DNA of 64,000 nucleotides, taken from Marinobacter salarius. Its GTDB lineage: Bacteria; Pseudomonadota; Gammaproteobacteria; Pseudomonadales; Oleiphilaceae. Positions 26,141 to 36,428 of the stretch are shown here, in pieces. Below the pieces are notes generated by a model. The model made no database searches and was not told where the DNA came from. It worked only from the letters and a program-made list of their open reading frames with translations. Made by a program: the position numbers and the translations under genes. Where the stretch lies: assembly GCA_000831005.1 (NCBI GenBank), contig CP007152.1, positions 2,914,001 through 2,978,000 of the forward strand. Direction: 5' to 3'. The first letter of the stretch is position 1. Each line of letters starts with the position of its first letter.

Positions 26141-27318
26141 GCCAGTCTGTTCTGCCGGTGATCCTGCTCAGCCACTTTACCGCGGCCTTGGTGGCGCTGG
26201 GGATGCCACCATTTTTTGGGCTGATCCTGACCGACACATTTGCGGTTGAACACACCGTTTGGGTGGGCTGGTTCTATATTATCCCGACGGTTTGCACGGC
26301 GTTGGCGGCGCCGTTCTGGGGAAGAATAGCGGACCGTTTCGGCCGCCGCTGGTCGCTGCTGCGGGCCCAGATTGGTCTGGCCGTGGCCTTCGTAATCGCC
26401 GGATTGGCGCCGGGCGTGGTCACCTTTGCCATGGCACTGATGGTTCAGGGCTTTCTGGGTGGAACCTTTGCCGCATCGAGCGCATACCTTTCCACCGTTG
26501 CTCGCGGTCAAAACCTGACCCAGTCACTGAACTGGATGCAGGGCTCGGCCAGGTCGGCCATGATACTGGCGCCCATCCTTTTCGGTTTCTTCATGACCTG
26601 GGTCCCAGCCCAGCGTCTGTACCTCTATATGGCCATCCTGCCTCTTCTGTCGGCACTACTGGTATGGAAACTCGCTCCCCCGGACCCGGTTTCGGGTGGG
26701 CCTCGTGACCAGAAACATTCCCGTGAAAGGGTTTCGGCATCCGCCAGTTGGCTGCGGTTGAGATTGCTTTACTTCGGTTTCAATTTCGCGCTGGTGGCCA
26801 GTTTTCCCTACTTCATTCCCTGGACCCAGGAACGAACGGGTAGTACCGCCGCTATGGCCGGAGTTCTCTACAGCCTCCCTCATGCCATCTACCTGATTAT
26901 TCTGGTCAGCCCGCTGCGACGAAGCGTGTTTTTCTGTAACCCGTGGACCTTGCCCGCGGGCCTGACACTGTTCGCACTGTCCTACGTTATTCAGGCGACG
27001 GCCGGAACAACGGCCGCCATTCTCGCCGGACGATTGGTCATGGGGCTGGGCATGACGACCTGTCTTTTTGCCCTCAACGCCGAAACCGCACGTCTTACAC
27101 GAACGGAAAATGCGGGCCAAAGCTTTGGCGCCCTTGACAGCGCTGGTAAATGGGCCGGTGTCGCGGCCGGTGTACTCGCGGGTGTCGCCGCGGGTATGAG
27201 CAGCCAGACTGCACCACTCTGGCTGGGCGCTGCGGTGACCCTTCTTACCATCACCCTGAGCTCCTACCGGGCCAACATCCCCGCCATCGACCATCATGAA
27301 CGCTTGAAGGAGGAATAG
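26137..27318 (+). CDS. pvsC: MFS siderophore exporter PvsC
   Basis: Twelve-TM major facilitator of 393 residues that exports vibrioferrin. The loop 2-3 signature GRIADRFGRRWSLL is present, and a cytoplasmic loop with charged residues (DPVSGGPRDQKHSRER) separates the two six-helix halves. It is the third gene of pvsABCDE and overlaps pvsB by 4 bp, so export and synthesis are translationally coupled. Confidence 0.9.
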   Translation: MSQSVLPVILLSHFTAALVALGMPPFFGLILTDTFAVEHTVWVGWFYIIPTVCTALAAPFWGRIADRFGRRWSLLRAQIGLAVAFVIAGLAPGVVTFAMALMVQGFLGGTFAASSAYLSTVARGQNLTQSLNWMQGSARSAMILAPILFGFFMTWVPAQRLYLYMAILPLLSALLVWKLAPPDPVSGGPRDQKHSRERVSASASWLRLRLLYFGFNFALVASFPYFIPWTQERTGSTAAMAGVLYSLPHAIYLIILVSPLRRSVFFCNPWTLPAGLTLFALSYVIQATAGTTAAILAGRLVMGLGMTTCLFALNAETARLTRTENAGQSFGALDSAGKWAGVAAGVLAGVAAGMSSQTAPLWLGAAVTLLTITLSSYRANIPAIDHHERLKEE

Positions 27319-27322
27319 AGTC

Positions 27323-29173
27323 ATGTCATTGACAGCTTCACATCATTATTTCAGGGATCAGCACTGCGACTATCAGGCGGATCAGGCCAGCATGGAGGCC
27401 CTGCTGAATTGTTACTGCCGGGATATTGCCGAGCCCTCCGGGGAGCTGTCGGTTCAGGGCGGCGAAAGGAGCCGGTCCTGGCCACAGGGGCTCCGGATTC
27501 GCCTGGCGCTGGAGCCTGCCAGTGTGCTGCACATCGGCTTCCCTGATTCCGAAGATTCCCTGGTGGTTCTGGTTGCAGGAGGCTCACGAACGTGCAACTA
27601 CCGCTACCTGTCTGCGCCATACTACAAGTCTGCGCTCAGGGGATGGCGGGTGCTGGGGCTCGAGGAACTGGGCCGGATACTGCTTCATAAAATGTCGCAG
27701 CGTTTCGAAGAGCCTTTCAACAGCGAGCTCTACCGGCAGATTCTTCTCAGCCGGAACGTCATGCGGAGCATTCTCGAATACACCCGCGTTCCCGCCGATT
27801 GGGGGCAGGGGCTGGACGCCTTCCGCTGGTCTGAGCAATCCCTGAGTTTCGGGCACCGTTACCACCCGGCACCAAAATCCAGGGAAGGGTTCGACCCGGA
27901 GGATATCCTGCAATATTCCCCGGAAATGGGCGCGGGGTTTGCCCTCTATTACTTCGCGGTTCATCCGGGCGATCTTCGCACCCGCGGTGACATTGCCGGG
28001 CCGGCCTTCGGGTCAGACGCGAGCGTAGGGCTCGACCTGCCCGACGGATGGGTCACGATTCCTGTGCACCCCTGGCAGGCACGCTACCTCATGCGCCTGC
28101 CCATCGTCTGCAGCGCTATCCGCTCAGGGCGGATCTTACCACTGGGGCAGGCCGGCCCACGGTTCTACCCAACAGCGTCGGTTCGAACGCTTTACCAGCC
28201 GGGCAACCCCTATTTCCTGAAATTCTCAACCCATGTCCGGCTGACCAACTGCATTCGGAAAAATGCCGTCTATGAACTGGAAAGCGCCGTTGCCCTCTCT
28301 GCAGCCCTGAAGGCTCACCTTGCGCCTTCACTGGCGCGGTGGCGCGGATTCCGTCTACTGTACGAGCCAGCCTACCAGACCCTTGATTTTGCCGATCACC
28401 CCGAGCCTGACCGCCGGAGCATCGCGGAGGGTTTTGGCGTTATTATGCGGGACAACCTCGAACAGTATCTGGACGCAGGCGTAACACCCGTGCTGGCCGC
28501 CGCGCTGTTCAGCGACGACCGCTTCGGTCGCTGCCCGGCCACGGAGGCCGCCGGAACACTGGCTGCCGCCACCGGCGTCAACGAACAGGACGCCAGAATA
28601 CGATGGTTTGAACAGTATCTCGCCTTACTCATCCCTCCGCTCTTTGAGTCGCTGTTCCATCATGGTGTGGTTTTCGAACCACACCTTCAGAACGTGGTGG
28701 TTGGTATTCGGGAGGGATACCCCGTTCAGGTCTTTGTTCGTGACCTGGAGGGAACAAAACTGGTACCGGGCCGCTGGTCAGGAGGGCTGCCTGATACCCT
28801 TGATGAACAAACGCTGGCGTCCGTTCATTACAGCCAGGACAAGGCCTGGAAGCGGATCGCGTACTGTCTGTTGGTGAACCACCTGTTCCAGGCCGTGGCC
28901 TGCCTCTCCCGGGGGGAGAACCACATCGAACTCCGGTTGTGGAACGCGCTTGCCAGTGAAGTGCGCAACTGGCTCGCAGGCACCGACGATCCCTGGGCGG
29001 CCGATGTTCTGGGCAGGCTGTTGGCCGGCGAGCCCATTCCGAACAAAAGCAACCTGATGACCCGCCTTTTCAAGCGTCCGGATCGTGAGTCGCAGTACAC
29101 CTGGGTACCAAACCCGCTGGCGATGACTCTGCCCCGAGCCGTAGACGGCAGGGGAGGGCAGTGCAATGCCTGA
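27323..29173 (+). CDS. pvsD: NIS siderophore synthetase PvsD
   Basis: Second IucA/IucC-type synthetase of the pathway (616 residues), paralogous to PvsB. It has GHRYHPAPKSREGF, the HPxPKxxxG core, VTIPVHPWQARY, YPTASVRTLYQPGNPYFLK and FEPHLQNVVV followed by FVRDLEGTKL, the ATP and substrate blocks of the family. Two NIS enzymes plus one ATP-grasp ligase and one decarboxylase are the vibrioferrin set. A 4-bp gap separates it from pvsC and it overlaps pvsE by 8 bp. Confidence 0.92.
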   Translation: MSLTASHHYFRDQHCDYQADQASMEALLNCYCRDIAEPSGELSVQGGERSRSWPQGLRIRLALEPASVLHIGFPDSEDSLVVLVAGGSRTCNYRYLSAPYYKSALRGWRVLGLEELGRILLHKMSQRFEEPFNSELYRQILLSRNVMRSILEYTRVPADWGQGLDAFRWSEQSLSFGHRYHPAPKSREGFDPEDILQYSPEMGAGFALYYFAVHPGDLRTRGDIAGPAFGSDASVGLDLPDGWVTIPVHPWQARYLMRLPIVCSAIRSGRILPLGQAGPRFYPTASVRTLYQPGNPYFLKFSTHVRLTNCIRKNAVYELESAVALSAALKAHLAPSLARWRGFRLLYEPAYQTLDFADHPEPDRRSIAEGFGVIMRDNLEQYLDAGVTPVLAAALFSDDRFGRCPATEAAGTLAAATGVNEQDARIRWFEQYLALLIPPLFESLFHHGVVFEPHLQNVVVGIREGYPVQVFVRDLEGTKLVPGRWSGGLPDTLDEQTLASVHYSQDKAWKRIAYCLLVNHLFQAVACLSRGENHIELRLWNALASEVRNWLAGTDDPWAADVLGRLLAGEPIPNKSNLMTRLFKRPDRESQYTWVPNPLAMTLPRAVDGRGGQCNA

Positions 29174-30362
29174 AGTACCTGTTTCCGTTCAGCGAGCCAT
29201 CAAGGAACTGAAAGGCCAGGACAGTGACCCGCTGTGCGCCTACGTGTATGACCTGCCTGAGCTCCGTCACCGGGCGCAGGGCATCGTCGAGTGTTTGCCG
29301 CCCGGTTGTGAGATGTTCTATGCCGCCAAAGCGAACCCCGCCTTACCGGTGCTCGGCGCTTTGGCGCCCTTTGTACATGGCTTCGAAGTGGCGTCTGGCG
29401 GTGAGCTGGACTGGGTGCGCCGACATTTTCCAGACACGCCTGTGATTTATGGTGGTCCCGGCAAACTGGCATCTGATCTGGAAAAGGCCATCGATCAGAA
29501 CGTTGAACTGATCCATGTGGAAAGCCTGCTGGAACTGCAGCGTCTGTGCGACATTGCCGGCCGCAGGCAGGCTAACCAGGACATTCTTCTGAGGATCAAT
29601 CTCGAACTGGCAGACACACCCTCTACACGTCTTACCATGGGCGGTGTGCCTACTCCATTTGGCATGGAAGAAGCCTGTATACCAGACGCACTTGCGTTGC
29701 TCGGGCGGCAGGACAGAGTCAGGCTGCGCGGCTTTCACTTTCATCTGATGTCGCATCAACTGGATGAAAAACGCCACCTCGGGTTAATAACACACTATCT
29801 GGAAACCGTCCGTGCGTGGGAAGCCAGGTACGGCCTGACCATTACCGAGATAAATGTCGGGGGCGGAATCGGGATAAATTACACCCGGCCCGACCAGCAG
29901 TTTGACTGGTCGGGGTTTTGTTCCGGCCTTGATGAATTGCTTCAGGCTTACTCGGATCGTGCCTGGAAAATCCGGTTCGAGTGTGGTCGTTTCATAACCG
30001 CTCCCTGTGGTTTTTATGTTGGCGAAGTTCTGGACGTTAAGCGATGCGGCGAGGAATGGTTTGCCATCTGCAGGGGCGGCACCCACCACTTCCGGACTCC
30101 GGCGGCCCAGGCCCACGATCATCCGTTTGACATTTTGCCCACCCACGACAGGGAGGCTGCAGCCCCAGTCGTTGCCAATCATTCCGTTACCCTGGTCGGC
30201 CAGCTTTGTACTCCCAAGGATGTGTTCGCCCGCCGGGTTGATGTCGAGTCGCTCGGGGTTGGCGATCTGGTGGTATTCCGTTACGCCGGTGCCTACGCCT
30301 GGAATATTTCCCATCAGGCGTTTCTGATGCATCCCCACCCAAAAGAACATTTCATCGAGTAG
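29166..30362 (+). CDS. pvsE: PLP-dependent decarboxylase PvsE
   Basis: Fold type III decarboxylase related to diaminopimelate and ornithine decarboxylases, 398 residues. The PLP lysine is K55 in MFYAAKANPAL; HFHLMSHQ, the phosphate-binding GGGIGINY and RFECGRFITAP follow in family order. In vibrioferrin it removes the carboxyl group of the serine-derived part to give the ethanolamine unit. The last 33 residues contain YRYAGAYAWN, close to the active-site end of the family. Confidence 0.9.
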   Translation: MPEVPVSVQRAIKELKGQDSDPLCAYVYDLPELRHRAQGIVECLPPGCEMFYAAKANPALPVLGALAPFVHGFEVASGGELDWVRRHFPDTPVIYGGPGKLASDLEKAIDQNVELIHVESLLELQRLCDIAGRRQANQDILLRINLELADTPSTRLTMGGVPTPFGMEEACIPDALALLGRQDRVRLRGFHFHLMSHQLDEKRHLGLITHYLETVRAWEARYGLTITEINVGGGIGINYTRPDQQFDWSGFCSGLDELLQAYSDRAWKIRFECGRFITAPCGFYVGEVLDVKRCGEEWFAICRGGTHHFRTPAAQAHDHPFDILPTHDREAAAPVVANHSVTLVGQLCTPKDVFARRVDVESLGVGDLVVFRYAGAYAWNISHQAFLMHPHPKEHFIE

Positions 30363-30404
30363 TCCGGGAAGCAGATTTTGAGGAAGGAATATTCTAATTT
30401 AATT

Positions 30405-30423
30405 GAAATGCGAATTATTATCA
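30405..30423. promoter_or_regulatory. Fur box before pvuA
   Basis: On the minus strand this reads TGATAATAATTCGCATTTC: TGATAAT-A-ATTcgCA fits the 7-1-7 Fur consensus with two mismatches. It is 45 bp before the pvuA ATG and separates the biosynthesis operon from the uptake operon, implying its own iron-regulated promoter. Confidence 0.7.
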
Positions 30424-30467
30424 GTAAAATGCGCAATCAAATTTAATAATACGTGCTGGAGAATCCA

Positions 30468-32573
30468 ATGTCGAAGTCCGAAGTTTCAACGCCACTGCGC
30501 CGCCATCGACTGTCTGTTGCTATAGCCACGCTCCCCGTGTCGTTTCTGGCGGCTGGCTCGGCGTCCGCTTTGGCACAGGAGCAGGCTGATGCGCCCACCC
30601 AGCTACCCGGCCTCAATGTTACCGCTGACTGGCTTGGTCCACCGACCGAAGAGTCCGAGAAGACCTATACAGGGGCCCGCACGGTGGTGGAGGAGGATCA
30701 GCTCCAGGCGACCGGAGCGCTGAATCTGAACGACGCCTTGCGCCCGGTTCCGGGGCTCACGGTGCTTGATGAAACTGGCACGGGCATCCTTCCCAACATC
30801 GGTGTGCGTGGTCTGAACCCGCTGCGCAGTGAACGGCTTCAGATTCTGCTGGACGGTTACCCGATTGCCATCGGCCCCTACAGCAACGTCGGCGTGTCGC
30901 TTTTCCCGGTTACACTTCCGAGCCTGGAAGTCGTGGATATTGTCCGGGGCGGCGCCTCCGTTCATTACGGCCCCAACAACGTGGGCGGCGTGGTGAATTT
31001 CGTCACCAAACCGATTCCGGCGGAAACCTCCCAGACCCTTCGTGAGCGGGTGACCATTGCGGAAGAGACCGGCAATGTCTTTACCGATACCTATTACCGT
31101 GTCGGCGGCCGGGCGACCGACAAGCTCGACCTGCAGTTCCAGGCCAACGTCCAGCGTGGTGATGGCTTTCGCGACCATTCCGATACCGAAGTGGATAACC
31201 TGATTCTGGACGCCCGCTATTACCTGAACGACCAGCATGAACTGGCCACGCAATTGCAATACTACCGCGTCGATGCCGAACTGCCTGGCGCCCTGACACC
31301 GCAAGCCTATGAGCAGGACCGTACCCAGAGCCAGCGCCCACATGACGGCTACGAAGCGGACATGAGCCGCGCCACCTTCACCTGGACGTACACGCCGGCC
31401 GACAACATGGAATTCCAGTGGCGCAACTTTGTGCACGATGCCGACCGCACCTTCTTCTTCGGCCAGAACCTCAGCGGCACTGGCCACTGGGCGGACCCGG
31501 GGCTGGATTCGACCCATGTTGCGGATTCACCGCGTTTGTTCACGGTATTGGGCACGGAGCCCCGACTTGCTATTCGCCATGGCCGCCACGACATTACCCT
31601 GGGTGCACGATTTGTCAGCGAGGATGTGGAGTTCGACGTTAATCGCCTGGAATTTTCCTCCGGTAACCGTTCCGTGGCGCGCGACTGGCACCTGGACACC
31701 CGGGCCATGGCATTTTACATCAGTGATACCGTGTCATTCCTGGATGACCGCCTGACGGTGACACCGGGCCTGCGCTATGAAGATGTCGACATGGACTTTC
31801 GTGACAACCTCAGTGGCAACACCGAGGAAAACAGCGCTGAGGAGTTGTTGCCGGGCCTGACCGTAGGCTACCAGGCGTCTGATGATCTGTTTGTCTTTGC
31901 CAACAGCCAGCGCTCTCTGGTGCCGGTACAGATTGCCCAGACCACCCGAGAGGGTGCGGTTGCCAATGAAACCTCGTGGAACCACGAGCTGCGCCCGCCT
32001 GCAAGTCACACCCGACCTGCTGTCTTCAGCAACCCTGTTCCGCATCGATTACGAGGATCAGATTCAGTTTAACCGTTCGACCAGTCGTTTCGAGAACCTG
32101 GGAGAAACCCGCCACCAGGGTATCGAGCTGGCAAACCGCTGGAACCTCAACAGCCAGTGGGAACTGGGCCTTGGCTATACCTTCCTCGACACCGAACAGC
32201 TGTCCGGTGACAACGAAGGCAACGAGCTGCCCAACGCGCCCACCCATAAGGTCAGTGCTGACGCGACATACAGCTACCAGGCCTGGGACACCAGCCTGAA
32301 CTGGGTGTACGTCAGCGAAAGCTACAGCGATGCGGACAACACCGAAGAAGAAACCAGCAATGGCAGTGCCGGTGAGTTGCCGGATTACCATCTGGTTACG
32401 GCCCGGGTCGGTCGCGATTTCGCGGTTGGCGGTGATCGTGTGCTGAACCTTGGCCTGGCGGTCAACAACCTGCTGGATGAAGATTACTACTTCCGGGGCG
32501 TGGACGTCAGCCCGGTCGGCCGTGTGCCCCAGCCGGTCGAAGCTTTATCCTTGAGGCACAGCTCGACTTCTGA
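30468..32573 (+). CDS. pvuA: TonB-dependent ferric vibrioferrin receptor PvuA (two frameshifts)
   Basis: Outer-membrane receptor of about 700 residues. A signal peptide (to ALAQEQ) precedes the plug domain (LPGLNVTADW to about residue 230, with NIGVRGLNPLRSERLQILLDG and VDIVRGGASVHYGPNNVGGVVNFVTK) and a 22-strand barrel. Shifts near 31990 and 32537 break the frame; repaired, it continues RLQVTPDLLSSATLFRIDYED and ends VPQPGRSFILEAQLDF, a proper C-terminal aromatic beta-signal. The stop overlaps the pvuB start. Name from position beside pvs genes and from the barrel; ligand by inference. Confidence 0.85.
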
Positions 32574-33496
32574 TGGCCTGCTTACGGAACCGGATCGCAA
32601 CGATCCTGCTCGTTGTTTTGCTATCGCCTGCGTCAGGATGGGCGCAGGATGAGACTATCCGGTTGACGGATGATCGCGGGGAAACCCTGCGGTTGTCCGA
32701 ACCGGCGGCCCGGCCTGCTGCGATTTCGACCTTTGGGGCCGATGTCGCACTGGCGCTGGAAACACCGCCGGTTGCAGTCACCGATTACGGACTTCAGGGC
32801 GTGCCCGACTACCTGGCCTCACAGTTAGACGGGGTTACGGGGCTTGGCCCCCGGCATCAGCCTAACCTGGAGGTACTGTCGTCGGTGCGGCCCGATCTTG
32901 TCATCGCCATTCGCCGTTATACCGAGAAAGACGGTGACCAGATCGAAGCCATCGCCCCGATGCTGGCTCTGGACCTGATTACGGTCCAGGACAGCCTGCG
33001 GGGGGTTGAGTTGGCGGGGCAGGCACTGGGTGCACCGGCGAAAGCCAGTGCACTCAACACCCGCTTTCTTGATCGCGTTCAATTACTCGCGGACCGCAAC
33101 AAACCAAAGCCTGCCGAGACGGTGGCGCTGCTGACCAGCGGTAGTGAAACTCCCTTCGTCTATTACGACCATTTTCTGCCGACGGCGCTGCTGGAGCGTC
33201 TGGGCTTCGACAATGTCGGGGGCCAGCCGCCGAATCCTGACAGCGGCATCCCACTGGGCTACCGGATCAGTCTTGAAGCCTTGCTGGAACTTAACCCGGA
33301 TACCATTCTGCTGTTGCCCACCAGCCGTCAGCGCGCGTTCACGATGAACCCCATCTGGCCCTATCTCAAGGCCGTGCGCACGGGCCAGGTCTACGAAGTA
33401 CCGCACTATTGGAAAGAAGGGGCCGGTCCAATTGCCCGTGAGCGTATCCTGGATGACATACAGCGCCTGCTGCTGACATCGGAACCCGACAAATGA
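32573..33496 (+). CDS. pvuB: Periplasmic ferric siderophore-binding protein PvuB
   Basis: Substrate-binding protein of the FecB/FhuD type with a signal peptide (residues 1-24, ending GWAQ). VTGLGPRHQPNLEVLSSVRPDLVIA is the hinge strand of the family. It delivers ferric vibrioferrin to PvuCD. Its ATG overlaps the pvuA stop (TGATG) and its end overlaps pvuC by 4 bp, indicating one uptake operon. Confidence 0.87.
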   Translation: MACLRNRIATILLVVLLSPASGWAQDETIRLTDDRGETLRLSEPAARPAAISTFGADVALALETPPVAVTDYGLQGVPDYLASQLDGVTGLGPRHQPNLEVLSSVRPDLVIAIRRYTEKDGDQIEAIAPMLALDLITVQDSLRGVELAGQALGAPAKASALNTRFLDRVQLLADRNKPKPAETVALLTSGSETPFVYYDHFLPTALLERLGFDNVGGQPPNPDSGIPLGYRISLEALLELNPDTILLLPTSRQRAFTMNPIWPYLKAVRTGQVYEVPHYWKEGAGPIARERILDDIQRLLLTSEPDK

Positions 33497-34497
33497 CGGG
33501 TTCCGATTCAGCCATACGCCCGATGGGCCTCTACGGGGCAACGGTATTTCTCCTCGTGCTGCTGTTCTTCGCTGGCCTGATGGCGGGCTCCCGATGGGTG
33601 TCGCCGACCTTGTTGCTGTCAGCCATCGACGGCAGCAGCGACTTGCTGACGCGCATCACCGTGCTGGAGCTGCGGCTGCCGCGCAACCTGCTCGGTATTC
33701 TTGGTGGTGCGGCCCTCGGGGTTGCAGGTGCCGTGATGCAGGGTGTTACGCGGAATTCGCTCGCATCCCCGGGCCTCACCGGCGTGATTGCCTCTGCTGC
33801 CCTGGCGGTGGTGTCGCTTCGAACCCTGAGTTCGCCGGGTGCAATGTGGCTGCCGCTGATGGCCCTTGCCGGTGGGCTGCTCGGTGGTGCTTTGACGTTT
33901 GCCATCGCTGGCCGCCGTCAGCTTCAGCCCGAGCGCGTTGTACTTGCCGGTATCGCCGTCACGTCACTGGCTACTGCACTCACCACGGGTCTTCTGCTGG
34001 TGTCCGGGGCGGAGGCGGCGGAACTGTATTATTGGCTGGCGGGCAGCCTGATGGGGCGGGGCTGGCTTCAGCTCCAGATGGTGCTGCCCTGGCTGCTGCT
34101 TCCGCTCGGTGCCCTGATTGTGATGCAGAGACCCTTCCGCTTACTGCAACTTGATGATGATCTGGCGCTGGCCATGGGACTGTCGGTCGGCCGCTGGCGA
34201 CTGATTTTTTTGCTGCTGGCCCTACTGCTGGCCGCCGCGCTGGTCGCTTTCACCGGCCCGATCGTGTTTATCGGACTGGTGGCGCCGCACATTGCCAGGC
34301 GGCTGGCCGGCAACCAGATCCAGCACTGGCTGCCCCTGAGTGCTCTGTTTGGAGGGCTGTTGTTGCTGGCGGCGGATATCCTGGCCCGGCAACTGGCCTT
34401 TCCCCAGGAGCTACCCGTCGGTATGCTGACGGCCCTTATCGGGGCCCCCTGGCTGATCTATCTGCTTAACTCGCGAACCTCACCCCGGAGCGCATAA
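33493..34497 (+). CDS. pvuC: Iron-siderophore ABC permease PvuC
   Basis: FecCD/BtuC-type permease of 334 residues with nine or ten TM helices. The family motif LRLPRNLLGILGGAALGVAGAVMQGVTRNSLASPGLTGV lies near residue 65-100 in segments and GPIVFIGLVAPHIARRLAG near residue 255. It pairs with PvuD to form the membrane channel for ferric vibrioferrin. Confidence 0.9.
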   Translation: MTGSDSAIRPMGLYGATVFLLVLLFFAGLMAGSRWVSPTLLLSAIDGSSDLLTRITVLELRLPRNLLGILGGAALGVAGAVMQGVTRNSLASPGLTGVIASAALAVVSLRTLSSPGAMWLPLMALAGGLLGGALTFAIAGRRQLQPERVVLAGIAVTSLATALTTGLLLVSGAEAAELYYWLAGSLMGRGWLQLQMVLPWLLLPLGALIVMQRPFRLLQLDDDLALAMGLSVGRWRLIFLLLALLLAAALVAFTGPIVFIGLVAPHIARRLAGNQIQHWLPLSALFGGLLLLAADILARQLAFPQELPVGMLTALIGAPWLIYLLNSRTSPRSA

Positions 34498-34498
34498 C

Positions 34499-35574
34499 GT
34501 GACCCATCCGGCTACGACAACGCCTCGGGCAGGCCGCCGTGGCATGCGGATTCCAGGCGCCGGCCCCGTTGCCCGGCTGCTTCTGGCCGGCGGGCTCAGT
34601 CTGGTTGTTGTCATTGTCGCGGGCGTCCAGCTGGGGGCGGTGGAGCTGACGTGGTCCCAGGTGTGGGCCGGGCTGACCGGTGACAGCACTCAACACGTGC
34701 AGCGAGTGGTCTTCGAATTACGGTTGCCCCGCACCCTGACCGGCGCCCTGATTGGTATTCATTTTGCCCTGTCAGGGTGGCTGTTACAGCTGCTTAGCCG
34801 CAATCCGTTGGCAGAAGCCGGCATTCTCGGCATCTCCGCCGGCGCCAGCCTGGTGGCGGTCGTCGCTTTTATAATCGGAGACTGGTTGGTGTCCAGTGCC
34901 GATCCCTACAACAATACGTCGTTTGCCCTTCAGTATTTGCCCCTGTTTGCCATGGCAGGCGGCTGGTAACGGCGCTTGCGGTGTACTTTCTGGGTATGCG
35001 GCATGGCCAGCTGTCGCCGGTCAAAATGACGCTGACCGGTGCGGTCATTGCCGGTATGTTGCATGCACTGACCACCGGTGCGCTGGCATTCTGGGGCCAC
35101 GCCCATACTGAACTGGTTGCCCAGTGGCTGGCTGGCTCACTTTACGGCGCCGAATGGCAGCACCTCCGCACGTTGCTGCCATGGACGCTTATTGGTCTGG
35201 TCGGTGTCGGCGTGCTAGTGCGTCCCCTGGAAGTCATGCAGCTTGACGATCAACACGTTCGCACCCTGGGCCTGGGGCTGAACCGCTGGCGCGCCTTTGC
35301 CCTGCTGATTGCCACCCTGCTGGCGGCCAGTGCCGTGGGCGTGGTGGGGCCGGTTGGCTTCATTGGTTTGCTGATTCCCCACATCAGCCGACGGCTGGCG
35401 GGGGCCAACCTTCCGGTCCAACTGGTGTTGTGTGTACTATTGGGAGCGGTGCTGGCGGTATTGGCGGATTTACTCGGCCGGACGCTGTTTACACCCTACG
35501 AAGTGCCCGTGGGTGTGGTTTCCGCCGTTCTTGGTGTACCGTTCTTTCTTTATCTGTTATCGCGACAACCCTGA
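34499..35574 (+). CDS. pvuD: Iron-siderophore ABC permease PvuD (frameshifted)
   Basis: Second FecCD-type permease. It begins at a GTG one base after the pvuC stop, with CGGAG upstream, and shows LRLPRTLTGALIGIHFALSGWLLQ and SRNPLAEAGILGISAGASL. One base is missing near 34968, after which the frame resumes VTALAVYFLGMRHGQLSPVKMTLTG and runs through VGVVGPVGFIGLLIPHISRRL to 35574. About 358 residues when joined. Without the repair the uptake system would lack half its channel. Confidence 0.87.
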
Positions 35575-35588
35575 GGCCGGGATTCTCC

Positions 35589-36428
35589 ATGTTACGAACC
35601 GAGCAGCTCTCTCTTGCCTATGGCGACAAGCCGGTCGTGGACAACGTCTCGCTGGCCATTCCCGAGGGTGGGATTACCTGTCTGCTGGGCCCCAACGGTT
35701 CTGGTAAAAGTACCTTGCTGAAAAGCTTTGCAGGCCTGCTGCCGGTCCGGTCCGGTCAGGTCTACCTGGACGACCAGCCAGTTGACCAATGGCACCGGGG
35801 CAAACTGGCCCTCAGGCTCGCCATGCTGCCCCAGAAACCGATCGTTCCCGATGGCATTCGGGTTCAGGATCTGGTGGCGCTGGGTCGTTTCCCACACCGC
35901 AAATGGTGGCAGCGCAACCTCACCACCGACGACAACGCAACCCTCGATGCCATGGCAATGACGGGGGTCTCGGATCTGGCGGAGCGACCGGTAGAAGCGC
36001 TGTCCGGCGGGCAACAGCAGCGGGTATGGATCGCCATGGCCCTGGCCCAGGAAACCGACATTCTGCTGCTGGACGAACCCACCACGTTTCTGGACTGGGG
36101 CTACCAGCTGGAAGTACTGGAATTGCTGTCCAAGCTGAATCGGGAACACGGGCTGACGGTGGTGATGTCATTGCATGACCTGAACCAGGCCGCACAATTT
36201 GCCGACCGGATTGCGGTTCTGGCGGACGGCCGGCTCGAAACCATCGGCAGCCCCGGAGAGGTTATTACCGAGCCCCTGATCAACCGGGTCTTTCGGGTGC
36301 ATACACACGTCACAACGGGGCGGGACGGCCGACCATTCTGTTCCGGATTTGCCGAGTCTTTCCGGGACAGCGGGACACCGAACCATCACGGTCTGATCCA
36401 CGGGATGGCTGAGAATCAGACCACTTAA
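35589..36428 (+). CDS. pvuE: Siderophore ABC ATPase PvuE
   Basis: Cytoplasmic ATPase of 279 residues that powers PvuCD. Walker A is GPNGSGKST (residues 34-42), the Q-loop reads LPQKP, the signature is LSGGQQQR, and Walker B is ILLLDEPTTFLD with a switch His in SLHDLNQA. It is the last gene of the uptake operon and converges with the NHL-repeat gene; the stop codons overlap by two bases (36426-36427), so no terminator separates them. Confidence 0.93.
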   Translation: MLRTEQLSLAYGDKPVVDNVSLAIPEGGITCLLGPNGSGKSTLLKSFAGLLPVRSGQVYLDDQPVDQWHRGKLALRLAMLPQKPIVPDGIRVQDLVALGRFPHRKWWQRNLTTDDNATLDAMAMTGVSDLAERPVEALSGGQQQRVWIAMALAQETDILLLDEPTTFLDWGYQLEVLELLSKLNREHGLTVVMSLHDLNQAAQFADRIAVLADGRLETIGSPGEVITEPLINRVFRVHTHVTTGRDGRPFCSGFAESFRDSGTPNHHGLIHGMAENQTT

